Shown here piece by piece: positions 16,241 to 24,734 of a stretch of DNA of 64,000 nucleotides (positions within the stretch are counted from its first letter, which is position 1; every line of letters begins with the position of its first letter). The position numbers and the translations under genes were made by a program. This stretch comes from an uncultured Arenicella sp. GTDB lineage: Bacteria > Pseudomonadota > Gammaproteobacteria > Arenicellales > Arenicellaceae. The notes beneath the pieces are model-generated. The model made no database searches. It was not told the origin of the DNA and saw only the letters and a program-made list of their open reading frames with translations. The stretch spans positions 31,831 to 95,830 of the forward strand of contig CALIVT010000008.1 of NCBI GenBank assembly GCA_938048185.1, in the 5' to 3' direction.

Positions 16241-19084
16241 CTATCGGAAACGATAGCGCGCACTCGCGAATACTCGTGGACCTAACAAGTCATACGTTGA
16301 TGGGAAAGTATTAACCTGTTCAGCCGCATCACCAAGTGCTGTTGGCTCAGTGTCTAACACGTTATTCACACCAAAGTTAACTGAAAAATCATCACTAAAG
16401 CGATACGCCGCGTTTAGATCAAGATATACCTCAGAACTAACTTCAGGAACTACTAACGTTGAACGAGCTACACCGTCGCCTAACACTAGGTTCTCGTCTT
16501 CAGCAGAACTTAGGTATCGAACTAAGCCAGAGAAAGTCCAATCACCAGTTTCTAGCGTCATGCGAGTCGTCACGACCAGATCATTGCGAACCGAGTTATC
16601 GCAGGTTGAACCGAAAACACCAGCACACTCATTGACTGTATCGAGTCCCACAACCGGGGTTACGTCATAGTCAATAAGGTATGTACCGCGTAAATCCACC
16701 GAGAATGTCGAGCCTTCGCTGCCAATGCCAAAACCCAGCTCCTTGCTGTAATTTAAGCCTAAGTCGACACCTGAGGTTTCAATCGCACCGATATTTTCGT
16801 TTCCTGCAGTAACAAAGTTAACGTTACCGTCGCCGCGACGAGTGACCGCTTGACAGACAGGCGCTGAGATATCTTGAATTTGGTTGAAACAGATATCTAA
16901 TACGTTGTTAACACCACCACCCAGCACACTAATCGCATCGTCAATTTCAATGCTGAAGTAATCTAAGGTGATGTCCAGGTTATCGGTCGGTTGAACAACC
17001 AAGCCAACGGTAAACGTGTCAGAACTCTCTTCGTCTAAGTTCGCATTGCCACCGAAGCGACCTTCAATCTGAGTATTAGTCTGACCAAATACACCAACTT
17101 GTCCCGCTGGAACACCCGTCGCTTCACACAACGCAACATCGGTTACACCGGGTTGAAAGCCACCCGCTGAACAGGGATCGGTTGCAGGTGGAAAGCCGTT
17201 GAAACTGCCAGAGAACAACTCACTTACGTTCGGTGCTCTAACCGCTTCTTGATAACCAATTCGAAGACTGGCCTTACTAATTGGCGCCCACGTTAACGCA
17301 GTCGCAAACGAGCTAACACCACCAATATTAGAATAGTCTGAATAGCGATAAGCGCCCCAGAAATCTAACTTCTCAACACCAGGACGGTCCGCAATTAACG
17401 GAGCAGAAAACTCTGCAAAAAGCTCGGTTACGTCATAACTACCTTCAGTTGGCTGGCCGGCATTGAAGCCAAGAACGTCACCGGTTGAAAGGAAGCTATC
17501 CGGTCTGAAGATTGATTCTTCTTTACGATATTCAGCGCCAACAACCAAGCCCATAGATTCAGAGGCTGACGGTAACGTACCTAACACACCCGAAACTGAG
17601 AATTGAGCAACCTGTTGCCTAACTTGGGTGAAGTTAGTTGCGCCAACGTTGATGAAATCTCTCGCAGCAGGTGTAATGCTACCCGCGCCAAAAATATTAA
17701 GTGGTACACACCCGTTTGACGGGTCTTGGCACGCAGAACCGTCATCGGTTACAAGCAGAGCCTGACGGAAACGCGAATCTGATGCGTCGTTATTTTGCAA
17801 ACTTGTGCGCTCTAGGTTTGATCTCGAGTAGAAGCCATCGTATGACCAACTATCATTTAGATCACCCTTTAGACCCAACACGATTCTGCTTCCGTTGCGA
17901 GTATCTAAAACTTGTCTAGAACCATTTTCAACCAAACGACGACCAAGGAAACCGAGCGTAGCATTGTCATTGCCATTAACGACACCATCGCCGTTTGTAT
18001 CGGTACGAATGCTGTTTAAGCCGCTTTGAACTGTGGGCGAGAAAAACGGGCTATCAGGGTTAATTGCAACGGTTGATAGAAATGCCGGAGTTGGTGCAAG
18101 TTCTTGATCGACCTCATTGTTAGTAAAGGTTAACTCGGTATAGAGCCTAGCTTTATCATTAAGATCGTAGTGCGCTAGTGACGAGATCAGAAAGCGCTCT
18201 TGAGGCAACTGCAAAAAGTTATCTGGCGCATAGTTAAAGCGGTCAGCTGGGTCTTGAAATGCGCGTGCGTCACCGCCGGGCTGAAAAGCCGCAACGTTCG
18301 CACCCGGTATGCCAGTGCCAACAACGAGCGTGCCCGGGATACCGGCTGAGCCACCAGGGGTCAGCATGCCATTGTTCTCGGTAAGCGCAACTGATGAGAA
18401 GTCACGCTCTCCAGCCAGCAATGCTTCACGCTTTGAATAACTGGTGTAGACCACCGCGTTACCACGGCCTTCGTCAAAATTACCACCAATGGTAAAGTCT
18501 AGATTGAATTTTTCAGCGTCGCCTTCAGAAGCAACATCATAAAGGGCAGTAATTTCTGCGCCTTCAAAATCATCGATAAGTTGAAAATTCACAACACCCG
18601 CAAGGGCATCAGAACCGTATACCGCTGACGCACCACCGGTTGTAACGTCTACCTGCTTAATCAAGGTTCCAGGAATTGAGTTTAAGTCAACAACACCGGT
18701 TTGCGTTGCAGGGATATAACGCCGGCCGTTTACTAAAACTAAGGTTCGGAAAGAACCTAGACCGCGTAAGTCGACCCGTGCAGTACCATCACCAGGGTTG
18801 TTCGAACTTGGGCCAAATGAGGGCAAAGTTTGAGGCAATTCAGCCAACTTTTGCTCTACGTTAAGGTTTCCTGATAAAAGGAACTCCTCAGAGCCAACAA
18901 CAGACACGGGGCTAACTGCAGATAAGTCAGCGCGCTTGATGCGTGACCCGGTTACAACGATTTCGTCGAGGGACTCGGCTTCTTCTTGTGCAAATGCTGC
19001 GCCACTAAAGCCGCCAGCAAGCGCAGTAGCAGAACTGACTGCCAGCGCGATCACACTTTTTCTAAATGGGTTTTGATAATTCAT
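16241..19084 (-). CDS. TonB-dependent outer-membrane receptor
   Basis: A 947-residue receptor that should import a large substrate across the outer membrane using TonB energy. The signal peptide ends A-F-A at residue 32, the TonB box is D-E-I-V-V-T-G at 40-46, and the plug spans about 50-170 (R-V-D-L-R-G-L-G, V-L-V-N-G-R-R, G-G-A-S-A-V-Y-G-S-D-A-L-A-G-V-V-N). The 22-strand barrel ends in aromatic Y-R-F-R, as outer-membrane proteins do. Extracellular loops have paired Cys. It belongs to the large receptor type common in marine gammaproteobacteria, often for peptides or glycans. A purine-rich AAAGAGAG precedes the ATG. Context offers peptide uptake (opp locus) or the modifying enzymes downstream as its partners. 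Confidence 0.93.
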   Translation of the reverse strand: MNYQNPFRKSVIALAVSSATALAGGFSGAAFAQEEAESLDEIVVTGSRIKRADLSAVSPVSVVGSEEFLLSGNLNVEQKLAELPQTLPSFGPSSNNPGDGTARVDLRGLGSFRTLVLVNGRRYIPATQTGVVDLNSIPGTLIKQVDVTTGGASAVYGSDALAGVVNFQLIDDFEGAEITALYDVASEGDAEKFNLDFTIGGNFDEGRGNAVVYTSYSKREALLAGERDFSSVALTENNGMLTPGGSAGIPGTLVVGTGIPGANVAAFQPGGDARAFQDPADRFNYAPDNFLQLPQERFLISSLAHYDLNDKARLYTELTFTNNEVDQELAPTPAFLSTVAINPDSPFFSPTVQSGLNSIRTDTNGDGVVNGNDNATLGFLGRRLVENGSRQVLDTRNGSRIVLGLKGDLNDSWSYDGFYSRSNLERTSLQNNDASDSRFRQALLVTDDGSACQDPSNGCVPLNIFGAGSITPAARDFINVGATNFTQVRQQVAQFSVSGVLGTLPSASESMGLVVGAEYRKEESIFRPDSFLSTGDVLGFNAGQPTEGSYDVTELFAEFSAPLIADRPGVEKLDFWGAYRYSDYSNIGGVSSFATALTWAPISKASLRIGYQEAVRAPNVSELFSGSFNGFPPATDPCSAGGFQPGVTDVALCEATGVPAGQVGVFGQTNTQIEGRFGGNANLDEESSDTFTVGLVVQPTDNLDITLDYFSIEIDDAISVLGGGVNNVLDICFNQIQDISAPVCQAVTRRGDGNVNFVTAGNENIGAIETSGVDLGLNYSKELGFGIGSEGSTFSVDLRGTYLIDYDVTPVVGLDTVNECAGVFGSTCDNSVRNDLVVTTRMTLETGDWTFSGLVRYLSSAEDENLVLGDGVARSTLVVPEVSSEVYLDLNAAYRFSDDFSVNFGVNNVLDTEPTALGDAAEQVNTFPSTYDLLGPRVFASARYRFR

Positions 19085-19497
19085 TCTCTCTTTACCTCTA
19101 GTAATGTAAGGAATTATTTGAATTGAGCGTTAGGTAGTTTTAAGAACAACGAGACAAGCGCAAAAGCATCATTTTTCGCGAAAAACGAAAGTATGTGGTT
19201 TTTGCCGATTGAATCAGATCTTTGTCCATATAAAAGCAATCAGATCGCTTTAATTGAACGACTACGCGATCAGCGTCAAAGGTCACGTGGATAATCTTTG
19301 TTACCGAATTGTGTCGAGCTTATTACAAGCGTATTAATAAGACAACCTGTCGGTCTATCGAAAAGCACACAAAACAGAGGTTTATTCTGTTTTCATTTGC
19401 AATACAGAATAATATTCTATTGTTTGTTAATTAGTGATACGTGGTGTGTGAAAAACAACCAACATTGAATAAACACTACTTAACATCAGTCTACTAA
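19085..19497. promoter_or_regulatory. 413-bp control region upstream of the TonB-dependent receptor
   Basis: No gene is visible. The region holds a perfect 14-bp palindrome TTTTTCGCGAAAAA (19172-19185), a direct repeat AATCAGATC at 19212-19220 and 19238-19246 (26-bp period), and a 13-bp palindrome AGAATAATATTCT (19406-19418) with related half-sites around it. These are plausible operators, since receptor genes are usually tightly controlled. No convincing -35/-10 pair was found. Any terminator for the ABC operon would be expected elsewhere, since that operon ends at 19498 on the same strand; none with a U-run was seen. Confidence 0.5.
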
Positions 19498-21084
19498 TTA
19501 ACTTTCTATTTGCGGCACGGATTCAAGCAATGATTGGGTGTAGCGGTGCTGCGGGTTTGACCATAAATTCTCGGTTCGGTTTACCTCTAAAATACGCCCT
19601 CGCTGTAACACCATAACGCGGTCACAAAGCGACCTAACTACCGCTAAGTCGTGCGAGATAAACAGCATGCTCAAGCTGTGCTTTTCAACTAACTGGATTA
19701 TCAATTCAAGTATTTGTTTTTGAATGGTCACGTCGAGCGCCGATACGGGTTCGTCGGCAATGATTAATTCTGGCCGAGTTGAGATAGCGCGGCCAATCGC
19801 GATTCGTTGTCGCTGCCCACCCGAGAACTCGTGTGGATACTTCCTGATTGCGGTTCGAGCGAGGCCCACATCATCCATCAGCGCGAGCACCTGATGCTCA
19901 ATATTACTCCGCTTAGCCAAACCATGGTACAGCAGCGGTTCTGCCAAGGTATCAAACACCGTTCTTCTTGGATTTAACGATGCGTATGGGTCTTGAAAAA
20001 TCATCTGCAGTTGCGGGCGCAGAAGTCGCATTTCTCGTTCACGCAAGCGAAGCAGCTCTCGACCGGCGAAATGCACTTGGCCTGAGTCAGCAGGCACCAA
20101 CTTTAAGATACTGCGGCCGATAGTCGACTTCCCTGAACCAGACTCGCCGACCAAACCTAAGATCTCGTTCTTTTGTAGCTCGAACGAAACATCGTCCACC
20201 GCGGTCAACCGCTTACCAGAATTTCGATCAAGAAAACTAACGTTGAGTTTGCTAACCGCTAAAACAGTGCGGCTCTGGCTTAAGTCTTCGCTTGTTTTCT
20301 CACCCCTTGGCACTGCGGCAAGCAGCTGCTGGGTGTAAGCGTGCTGTGGCGAGCGAAAGATATTGCTGGTGGCATTGCGCTCAACCACCCGACCACCTTT
20401 CATTACCAACACTTTGTGCGCGAGGCCTCGCACTACCGCTAGGTCATGAGAGACAAAAATGACGGCTAAATCACGCGTCTTTTGCAGCTCTAAAATGAGG
20501 CTTAATATTTGCGCTTGAACCGTGACGTCTAAAGCGGTAGTCGGCTCATCGGCAATCAGCAGTTTCGGTTCCGTGATTAATGCCATCGCGATCATTACGC
20601 GTTGACGCATTCCACCTGAGAATTCGTGCGGGTAACTATTAAAGCGTTGCTCGGGGCGATCAATTCCGGTTTCGCGCATCAATTCAATCGCGCGATATTT
20701 CGCTTGGTGTCGAGTTTTTTGACGATTATAAACCAGAGGTTCAATAAGCTGCTCACCAATTGTTAGAAACGGGTTCAAGCATGTCATCGGGTCTTGAAAG
20801 ATCATTGCGATATCAGTCCCCCGAATTGATTGCAGTTCGGCGGCACTCATGGCCAGCAGGTCGCGACCATCAAATAACGCCGTACCCGATTCAATTTTAC
20901 CCGGAGGGCTGGGTACTAGCCCAAGCACACTATAGCAACACATCGATTTGCCGCTACCTGACTCGCCGACGATTGCGAGCACTTCGCCTTTTTTAAGTTC
21001 GAAGCTAACATCATCTACCGCCGTCGTTACGCCGTTGCGAGTGTGGAAGCTCGTGGTTAGATTGCGAACGCTTAACAGTGCCAT
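19498..21084 (-). CDS. Fused oligopeptide ABC transporter ATPase (YejF/OppDF type)
   Basis: A 528-residue protein made of two complete ATPases in tandem, as in E. coli YejF, powering peptide import. Each half has a Walker A (G-E-S-G-S-G-K-S) and an ABC signature (S-G-G-M-R-Q-R in the first half, S-G-G-Q-R-Q-R in the second). Each also has I-I-A-D-E-P or L-I-A-D-E-P as Walker B. The frame can be extended to 21135, but ATG 21084 follows GAAGGA and begins M-A-L-L-S-V-R-N-L, giving the family length. It is the last gene of the opp operon, 7 nt after the permease stop. Confidence 0.93.
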   Translation of the reverse strand: MALLSVRNLTTSFHTRNGVTTAVDDVSFELKKGEVLAIVGESGSGKSMCCYSVLGLVPSPPGKIESGTALFDGRDLLAMSAAELQSIRGTDIAMIFQDPMTCLNPFLTIGEQLIEPLVYNRQKTRHQAKYRAIELMRETGIDRPEQRFNSYPHEFSGGMRQRVMIAMALITEPKLLIADEPTTALDVTVQAQILSLILELQKTRDLAVIFVSHDLAVVRGLAHKVLVMKGGRVVERNATSNIFRSPQHAYTQQLLAAVPRGEKTSEDLSQSRTVLAVSKLNVSFLDRNSGKRLTAVDDVSFELQKNEILGLVGESGSGKSTIGRSILKLVPADSGQVHFAGRELLRLREREMRLLRPQLQMIFQDPYASLNPRRTVFDTLAEPLLYHGLAKRSNIEHQVLALMDDVGLARTAIRKYPHEFSGGQRQRIAIGRAISTRPELIIADEPVSALDVTIQKQILELIIQLVEKHSLSMLFISHDLAVVRSLCDRVMVLQRGRILEVNRTENLWSNPQHRYTQSLLESVPQIES

Positions 21085-21091
21085 AACCGGT

Positions 21092-21973
21092 TTAGTCCTT
21101 CGATACTCTAGGGTCGAGTGCATCGCGCAAACCATCGCCTAGAAAATTCAGCGCAAACAAGGTCAGTGATAGCGCCAAGCCAGGAAATATAAGTAACCAT
21201 GGCGAGTCTTCCATCACGTTTGCACCGTGCGAAATAAGCAGCCCCCAAGACGATTGCGGGGGTTGAATGCCTAAGCCTAAGAAGCTTAGAAACGCTTCAA
21301 GCAACATGACTTGCGGCACGGTAAGCGTGGCGTAGACAATGATCGGCCCGAGGCTATTGGGCACCACGTGCTTAGCGAGAATATGCGGCGTTGATAGCCC
21401 CATGGCACGCGCGGCTTCTACAAACTCTTGATTACGAATACTTAGGACCTGCGCACGAACGATGCGCGCCATGGTTAACCATTCAACTGCGCCGATCGCC
21501 ACAAACAACAGCAATACGCTGCGACCAAATACCACCATTAGTAGAATGATAAAAATAATAAACGGCAATGCGTAAAGCGCGTCGACAATGCGCATCATCA
21601 CGGCATCAGTGCGCCCGCCTAAGTAACCGGCGATGGTGCCCCAGGTCACGCCGATAACGAGTGCGACGAAGGTCGCTATTAGACCAACTGCAAGCGAAAC
21701 TCGGCCGCCATAAAGGACTCGAGTAAGCATGTCTCGACCAAATAAGTCGGTGCCAAACCAATGCGCGAACGAGGGTGGTGTTGCCCCAAGCTCTAAGTTT
21801 TGTTGTTCATAGCCATAAGGCGCGATCCAAGGCGCTAATAGCGCAATGACGATTAACACACTTAGAACAAGCAAGCCAAAAACAGCCAGTTTATTTTTCT
21901 TCAATCGGCGCCACGCATCAGCCCAAAGCGACGCGCCCGGCTCGGCGTCCATAATTACATTGCCAACCGTCAT
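21092..21973 (-). CDS. Oligopeptide ABC transporter permease, OppC/DppC family
   Basis: The inner-membrane permease partner of OppB, 293 residues if the ATG at 21973 is used. That ATG overlaps the OppB stop as ATGA, the usual coupled arrangement; a 15-residue longer frame also exists. An N-terminal cytoplasmic segment (L-W-A-D-A-W-R-R-L-K-K-N-K) leads into six membrane helices. The substrate-domain motif G-T-D-L-F-G-R-D-M-L-T-R is near residue 75. The EAA loop E-A-A-R-A-M-G-L-S is near 190, where the ATPase docks. Cytoplasmic membrane, importer. Confidence 0.93.
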   Translation of the reverse strand: MTVGNVIMDAEPGASLWADAWRRLKKNKLAVFGLLVLSVLIVIALLAPWIAPYGYEQQNLELGATPPSFAHWFGTDLFGRDMLTRVLYGGRVSLAVGLIATFVALVIGVTWGTIAGYLGGRTDAVMMRIVDALYALPFIIFIILLMVVFGRSVLLLFVAIGAVEWLTMARIVRAQVLSIRNQEFVEAARAMGLSTPHILAKHVVPNSLGPIIVYATLTVPQVMLLEAFLSFLGLGIQPPQSSWGLLISHGANVMEDSPWLLIFPGLALSLTLFALNFLGDGLRDALDPRVSKD

Positions 21974-22908
21974 ACAGACTGGCCGCGCAGTTGGTGTCGC
22001 AATTTGGGGTTCATCCAAGTTGCGAGCAAGTCTGACAGTAAGTTGAAAAAGATAATCAAGGTTGACAGAAAAATGGTGGTGCCAAGAATCATGGTGTAAT
22101 CACGATTAAACGCAGCCTGAACATAGAAACGTCCTAAACCAGGAATTTGAAAAATCGTCTCAACGACGAACGAGCCTGCAAGCAGGCCCGCGAACGCAGG
22201 TCCAAGGAACGCGATGGTCGGAATCAACCCGCCGCGCAACGCGTGCTTAAAAACGACAACGCGCTCGGGCAGGCCTTTTGCCCGCGCGGTGCGAATATAA
22301 TCTTGGCTCATAACGTCCAACATGCCGCCGCGAGTAAGCCTTGCCACGTAGGCCGCATACGCCGCGCCTAATGTGATCGAGGGCATAATTTTATCGCCCG
22401 GCAAATCACCCCAGCCCGATATCGGCAACCAGTTTAACCAGAACCCGAAGACCAATACCAAGAGCGGTCCGAGTAGAAACGTTGGCATGCAGATACCCAA
22501 CATGGCTACCGACATTGGAATATAGTCCTGCGCGGTGTTCGGTTTTAGCGCCGCACACACGCCCGCTAACACACCCACGATAATCGCGACCAATAATGCA
22601 TAGAGCGCAAGCTCCGCCGTCGCGGGTAAACCACTAAGAATCAAATCATGCACCGCCCAACCGGGATACTTAAACGACGGCCCCATATCCCCTCGTAGTA
22701 AATCGCCTAAATAATTCAAGTATTGCTGCCACATCGGCAAGTCCAGATTGTACTTAGCTTCCAGCGCGCGTTTAACCGCGGGAATTACCGGTTTATCCGC
22801 GTCAAAAGGCCCGCCAGGCGCTTGCCGAATTAGAAAAAACGTTGCTGTAATCACCGTAAATAATACGGGTATTGACTGCAATAAACGCACCAGTACGAAG
22901 CGCAACAT
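21970..22908 (-). CDS. Oligopeptide ABC transporter permease, OppB family
   Basis: A 312-residue permease with the typical OppB start (M-L-R-F-V-L-V-R-L-L-Q-S-I-P-V-L) and six membrane helices. The motif R-Q-A-P-G-G-P-F occurs near residue 28 and the EAA-like loop R-T-A-R-A-K-G-L-P near 205. The chosen ATG overlaps the OppA stop by one base (TAATG); the frame extends 16 residues further upstream into oppA, which is unlikely. It overlaps OppC by 4 nt. Operon order oppA-oppB-oppC-oppDF. Confidence 0.93.
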   Translation of the reverse strand: MLRFVLVRLLQSIPVLFTVITATFFLIRQAPGGPFDADKPVIPAVKRALEAKYNLDLPMWQQYLNYLGDLLRGDMGPSFKYPGWAVHDLILSGLPATAELALYALLVAIIVGVLAGVCAALKPNTAQDYIPMSVAMLGICMPTFLLGPLLVLVFGFWLNWLPISGWGDLPGDKIMPSITLGAAYAAYVARLTRGGMLDVMSQDYIRTARAKGLPERVVVFKHALRGGLIPTIAFLGPAFAGLLAGSFVVETIFQIPGLGRFYVQAAFNRDYTMILGTTIFLSTLIIFFNLLSDLLATWMNPKLRHQLRGQSV

Positions 22909-24539
22909 TACTTTGGCTCCGCGCGCCAATCCGCGTCTAAGTAAACATAGCGCCAATTGTAATAGTTCATAATGTTGGGCGGCATACCGTTGACTGAGGG
23001 GTGTATGAAATGATGGCTCGAATAGGTATAAATCGGAATGAAGGGCATGTCGCTTATTAGCAATGTTTCGGCATCGTAAAAATGCTTGTAGCGGGCTTTT
23101 CGAGTTTTCGCACTGGGCGCATCTTTTAACACTAATTTGTCAAAGTTCGGGTTAGCCCAGCCGGTTCGGTTGATTCCGCTGTCAGAGACCCACATATCGA
23201 GGAAGGTGTTCGGATCGACATAGTCAGCAATCCAACTGCCGCGCGAAATTTCATAATTGCCAGTCGCTTCATCGTCAAGGTAGACCTTCCAATCCTTATT
23301 CTGTAATCGCACTTTAATGCCTAACTCTTTGTTCCACATTTGTTGTATAGCGATTGCAATCTTTCTATGTTGTTCGCTGCTGTTATATTGCAGCTCAATT
23401 TCAGGCAGGCCCTTACCGTTCGGGTAGCCCGCCTGGGCGAGTAAATTGCGCGCTGCACTCGGGTCATACGCAAACACTTGGGGCGGCTGATACCCGAGCA
23501 AGCCAGGAGGCACGATGCTGTAGGCAGGCGTAAACAAACCATTAAGCACGGTTCTAATTAAGGTCTCGCGGTCTATGCTCATCGCTAAGGCCTGCCGCAC
23601 ACGCTTGTCCTTCAAGTGTGGCTTTTTATTGTTGATACGATAAATATACGTACCGGCGTATGGCGCAATCGAAACATGGTGCGGCTTGTTTTCGTAATAC
23701 CAAGGCAGGCGGTCAATCGAAGTTTCACTGGTGTAGTGCAGCTGACCCGCACGATACAGGCGCTCTTCATTCGGCCCTACCTCATATGGATAGAATACTA
23801 TTTTGTTTAACCTAACCTTGTCAGCCCCCCAATAAGTTTGGCTTTTACGCACAATTAGATGCTTGTTCAAACGCCAATCATCCAGCTCGAACGGCCCATT
23901 AGTCACCATGTTTTGGGGCCGCGTCCAGCGCGTGTAAGACTCGTCCGGCTCACCCCATTTTTCGATCGTCGCACGGTGTACCGGAAAAGTAGAATAGTGA
24001 TCAAGCAATTGCAAAAAATACGGTGTGGGGTTTGCCAGCTCTACGCGCAACGTAAAGTCATCTATGGCCGTCACCCCTACCTTAGAAAAATCCGAAACTT
24101 CACCATTAAAAAAACGTTCTGCATTCTTAATCGGGAAATACATAAACACATACTGGTTTCCCAGAGCTGGTTGCAGGCCACGCCACCACGACCAAACAAA
24201 ATCGTGAGCGGTAACCGCATCGCCATTTGACCACTTGGCGTTTTGCCGTAAGCTAAAAGTATAAACTCGACCATCGTCACTGACCGTCCAAGACTCAGCA
24301 ACACCGGGTTGAATTTCTAAGGTTGCAGGGTGTTTACTCACCAAACCTTCAAACAACGCTAAGACAATATAACTCTCGTTAACACCCGTAACTTGGTGCG
24401 GATCTAAGCCCTGCGGCTCTGCATTGTTGCCAATGTGCAACACTTGCGTGCGGTTGCCGCGTTCCACATTACTGTCACCTTGCACGCACGCCGTTACGCT
24501 AAAAACGATAAAGCTCGCGAACACGATCAGTCTAAACAT
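22908..24539 (-). CDS. Oligopeptide-binding lipoprotein, OppA family
   Basis: A 543-residue solute-binding protein (SBP family 5) that captures peptides in the periplasm for the adjacent permeases. The signal ends in lipobox V-T-A-C at about residues 15-18, so it is lipid-anchored. Family features: E-P-Q-G-L-D-P-H near residue 42, W-S-N-G-D-A-V-T-A-H-D-F-V-W-S near 105, and V-R-Q-A-L-A-M-S-I-D-R near 310. First gene of the opp operon and divergent from the POT transporter, with 195 bp between the two coding starts to hold both promoters. Confidence 0.94.
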   Translation of the reverse strand: MFRLIVFASFIVFSVTACVQGDSNVERGNRTQVLHIGNNAEPQGLDPHQVTGVNESYIVLALFEGLVSKHPATLEIQPGVAESWTVSDDGRVYTFSLRQNAKWSNGDAVTAHDFVWSWWRGLQPALGNQYVFMYFPIKNAERFFNGEVSDFSKVGVTAIDDFTLRVELANPTPYFLQLLDHYSTFPVHRATIEKWGEPDESYTRWTRPQNMVTNGPFELDDWRLNKHLIVRKSQTYWGADKVRLNKIVFYPYEVGPNEERLYRAGQLHYTSETSIDRLPWYYENKPHHVSIAPYAGTYIYRINNKKPHLKDKRVRQALAMSIDRETLIRTVLNGLFTPAYSIVPPGLLGYQPPQVFAYDPSAARNLLAQAGYPNGKGLPEIELQYNSSEQHRKIAIAIQQMWNKELGIKVRLQNKDWKVYLDDEATGNYEISRGSWIADYVDPNTFLDMWVSDSGINRTGWANPNFDKLVLKDAPSAKTRKARYKHFYDAETLLISDMPFIPIYTYSSHHFIHPSVNGMPPNIMNYYNWRYVYLDADWRAEPK

Positions 24540-24734
24540 AAGGATTTTTTCTTTAACTGTGATATTTTTGCCGGGTAATAAGGCGCACGTTGAAGTGCGC
24601 CAACTATCGACTATCGGACTGGACTCGTCAACCTACTCTCTTTTTTGAAAGAGTTTAGACATAAGATCAACGAGCGATTCCGAAGTCGTTTTTCTATATG
24701 TAGCAATACCCAAGAACTTCCAAAGGAAATTTTT

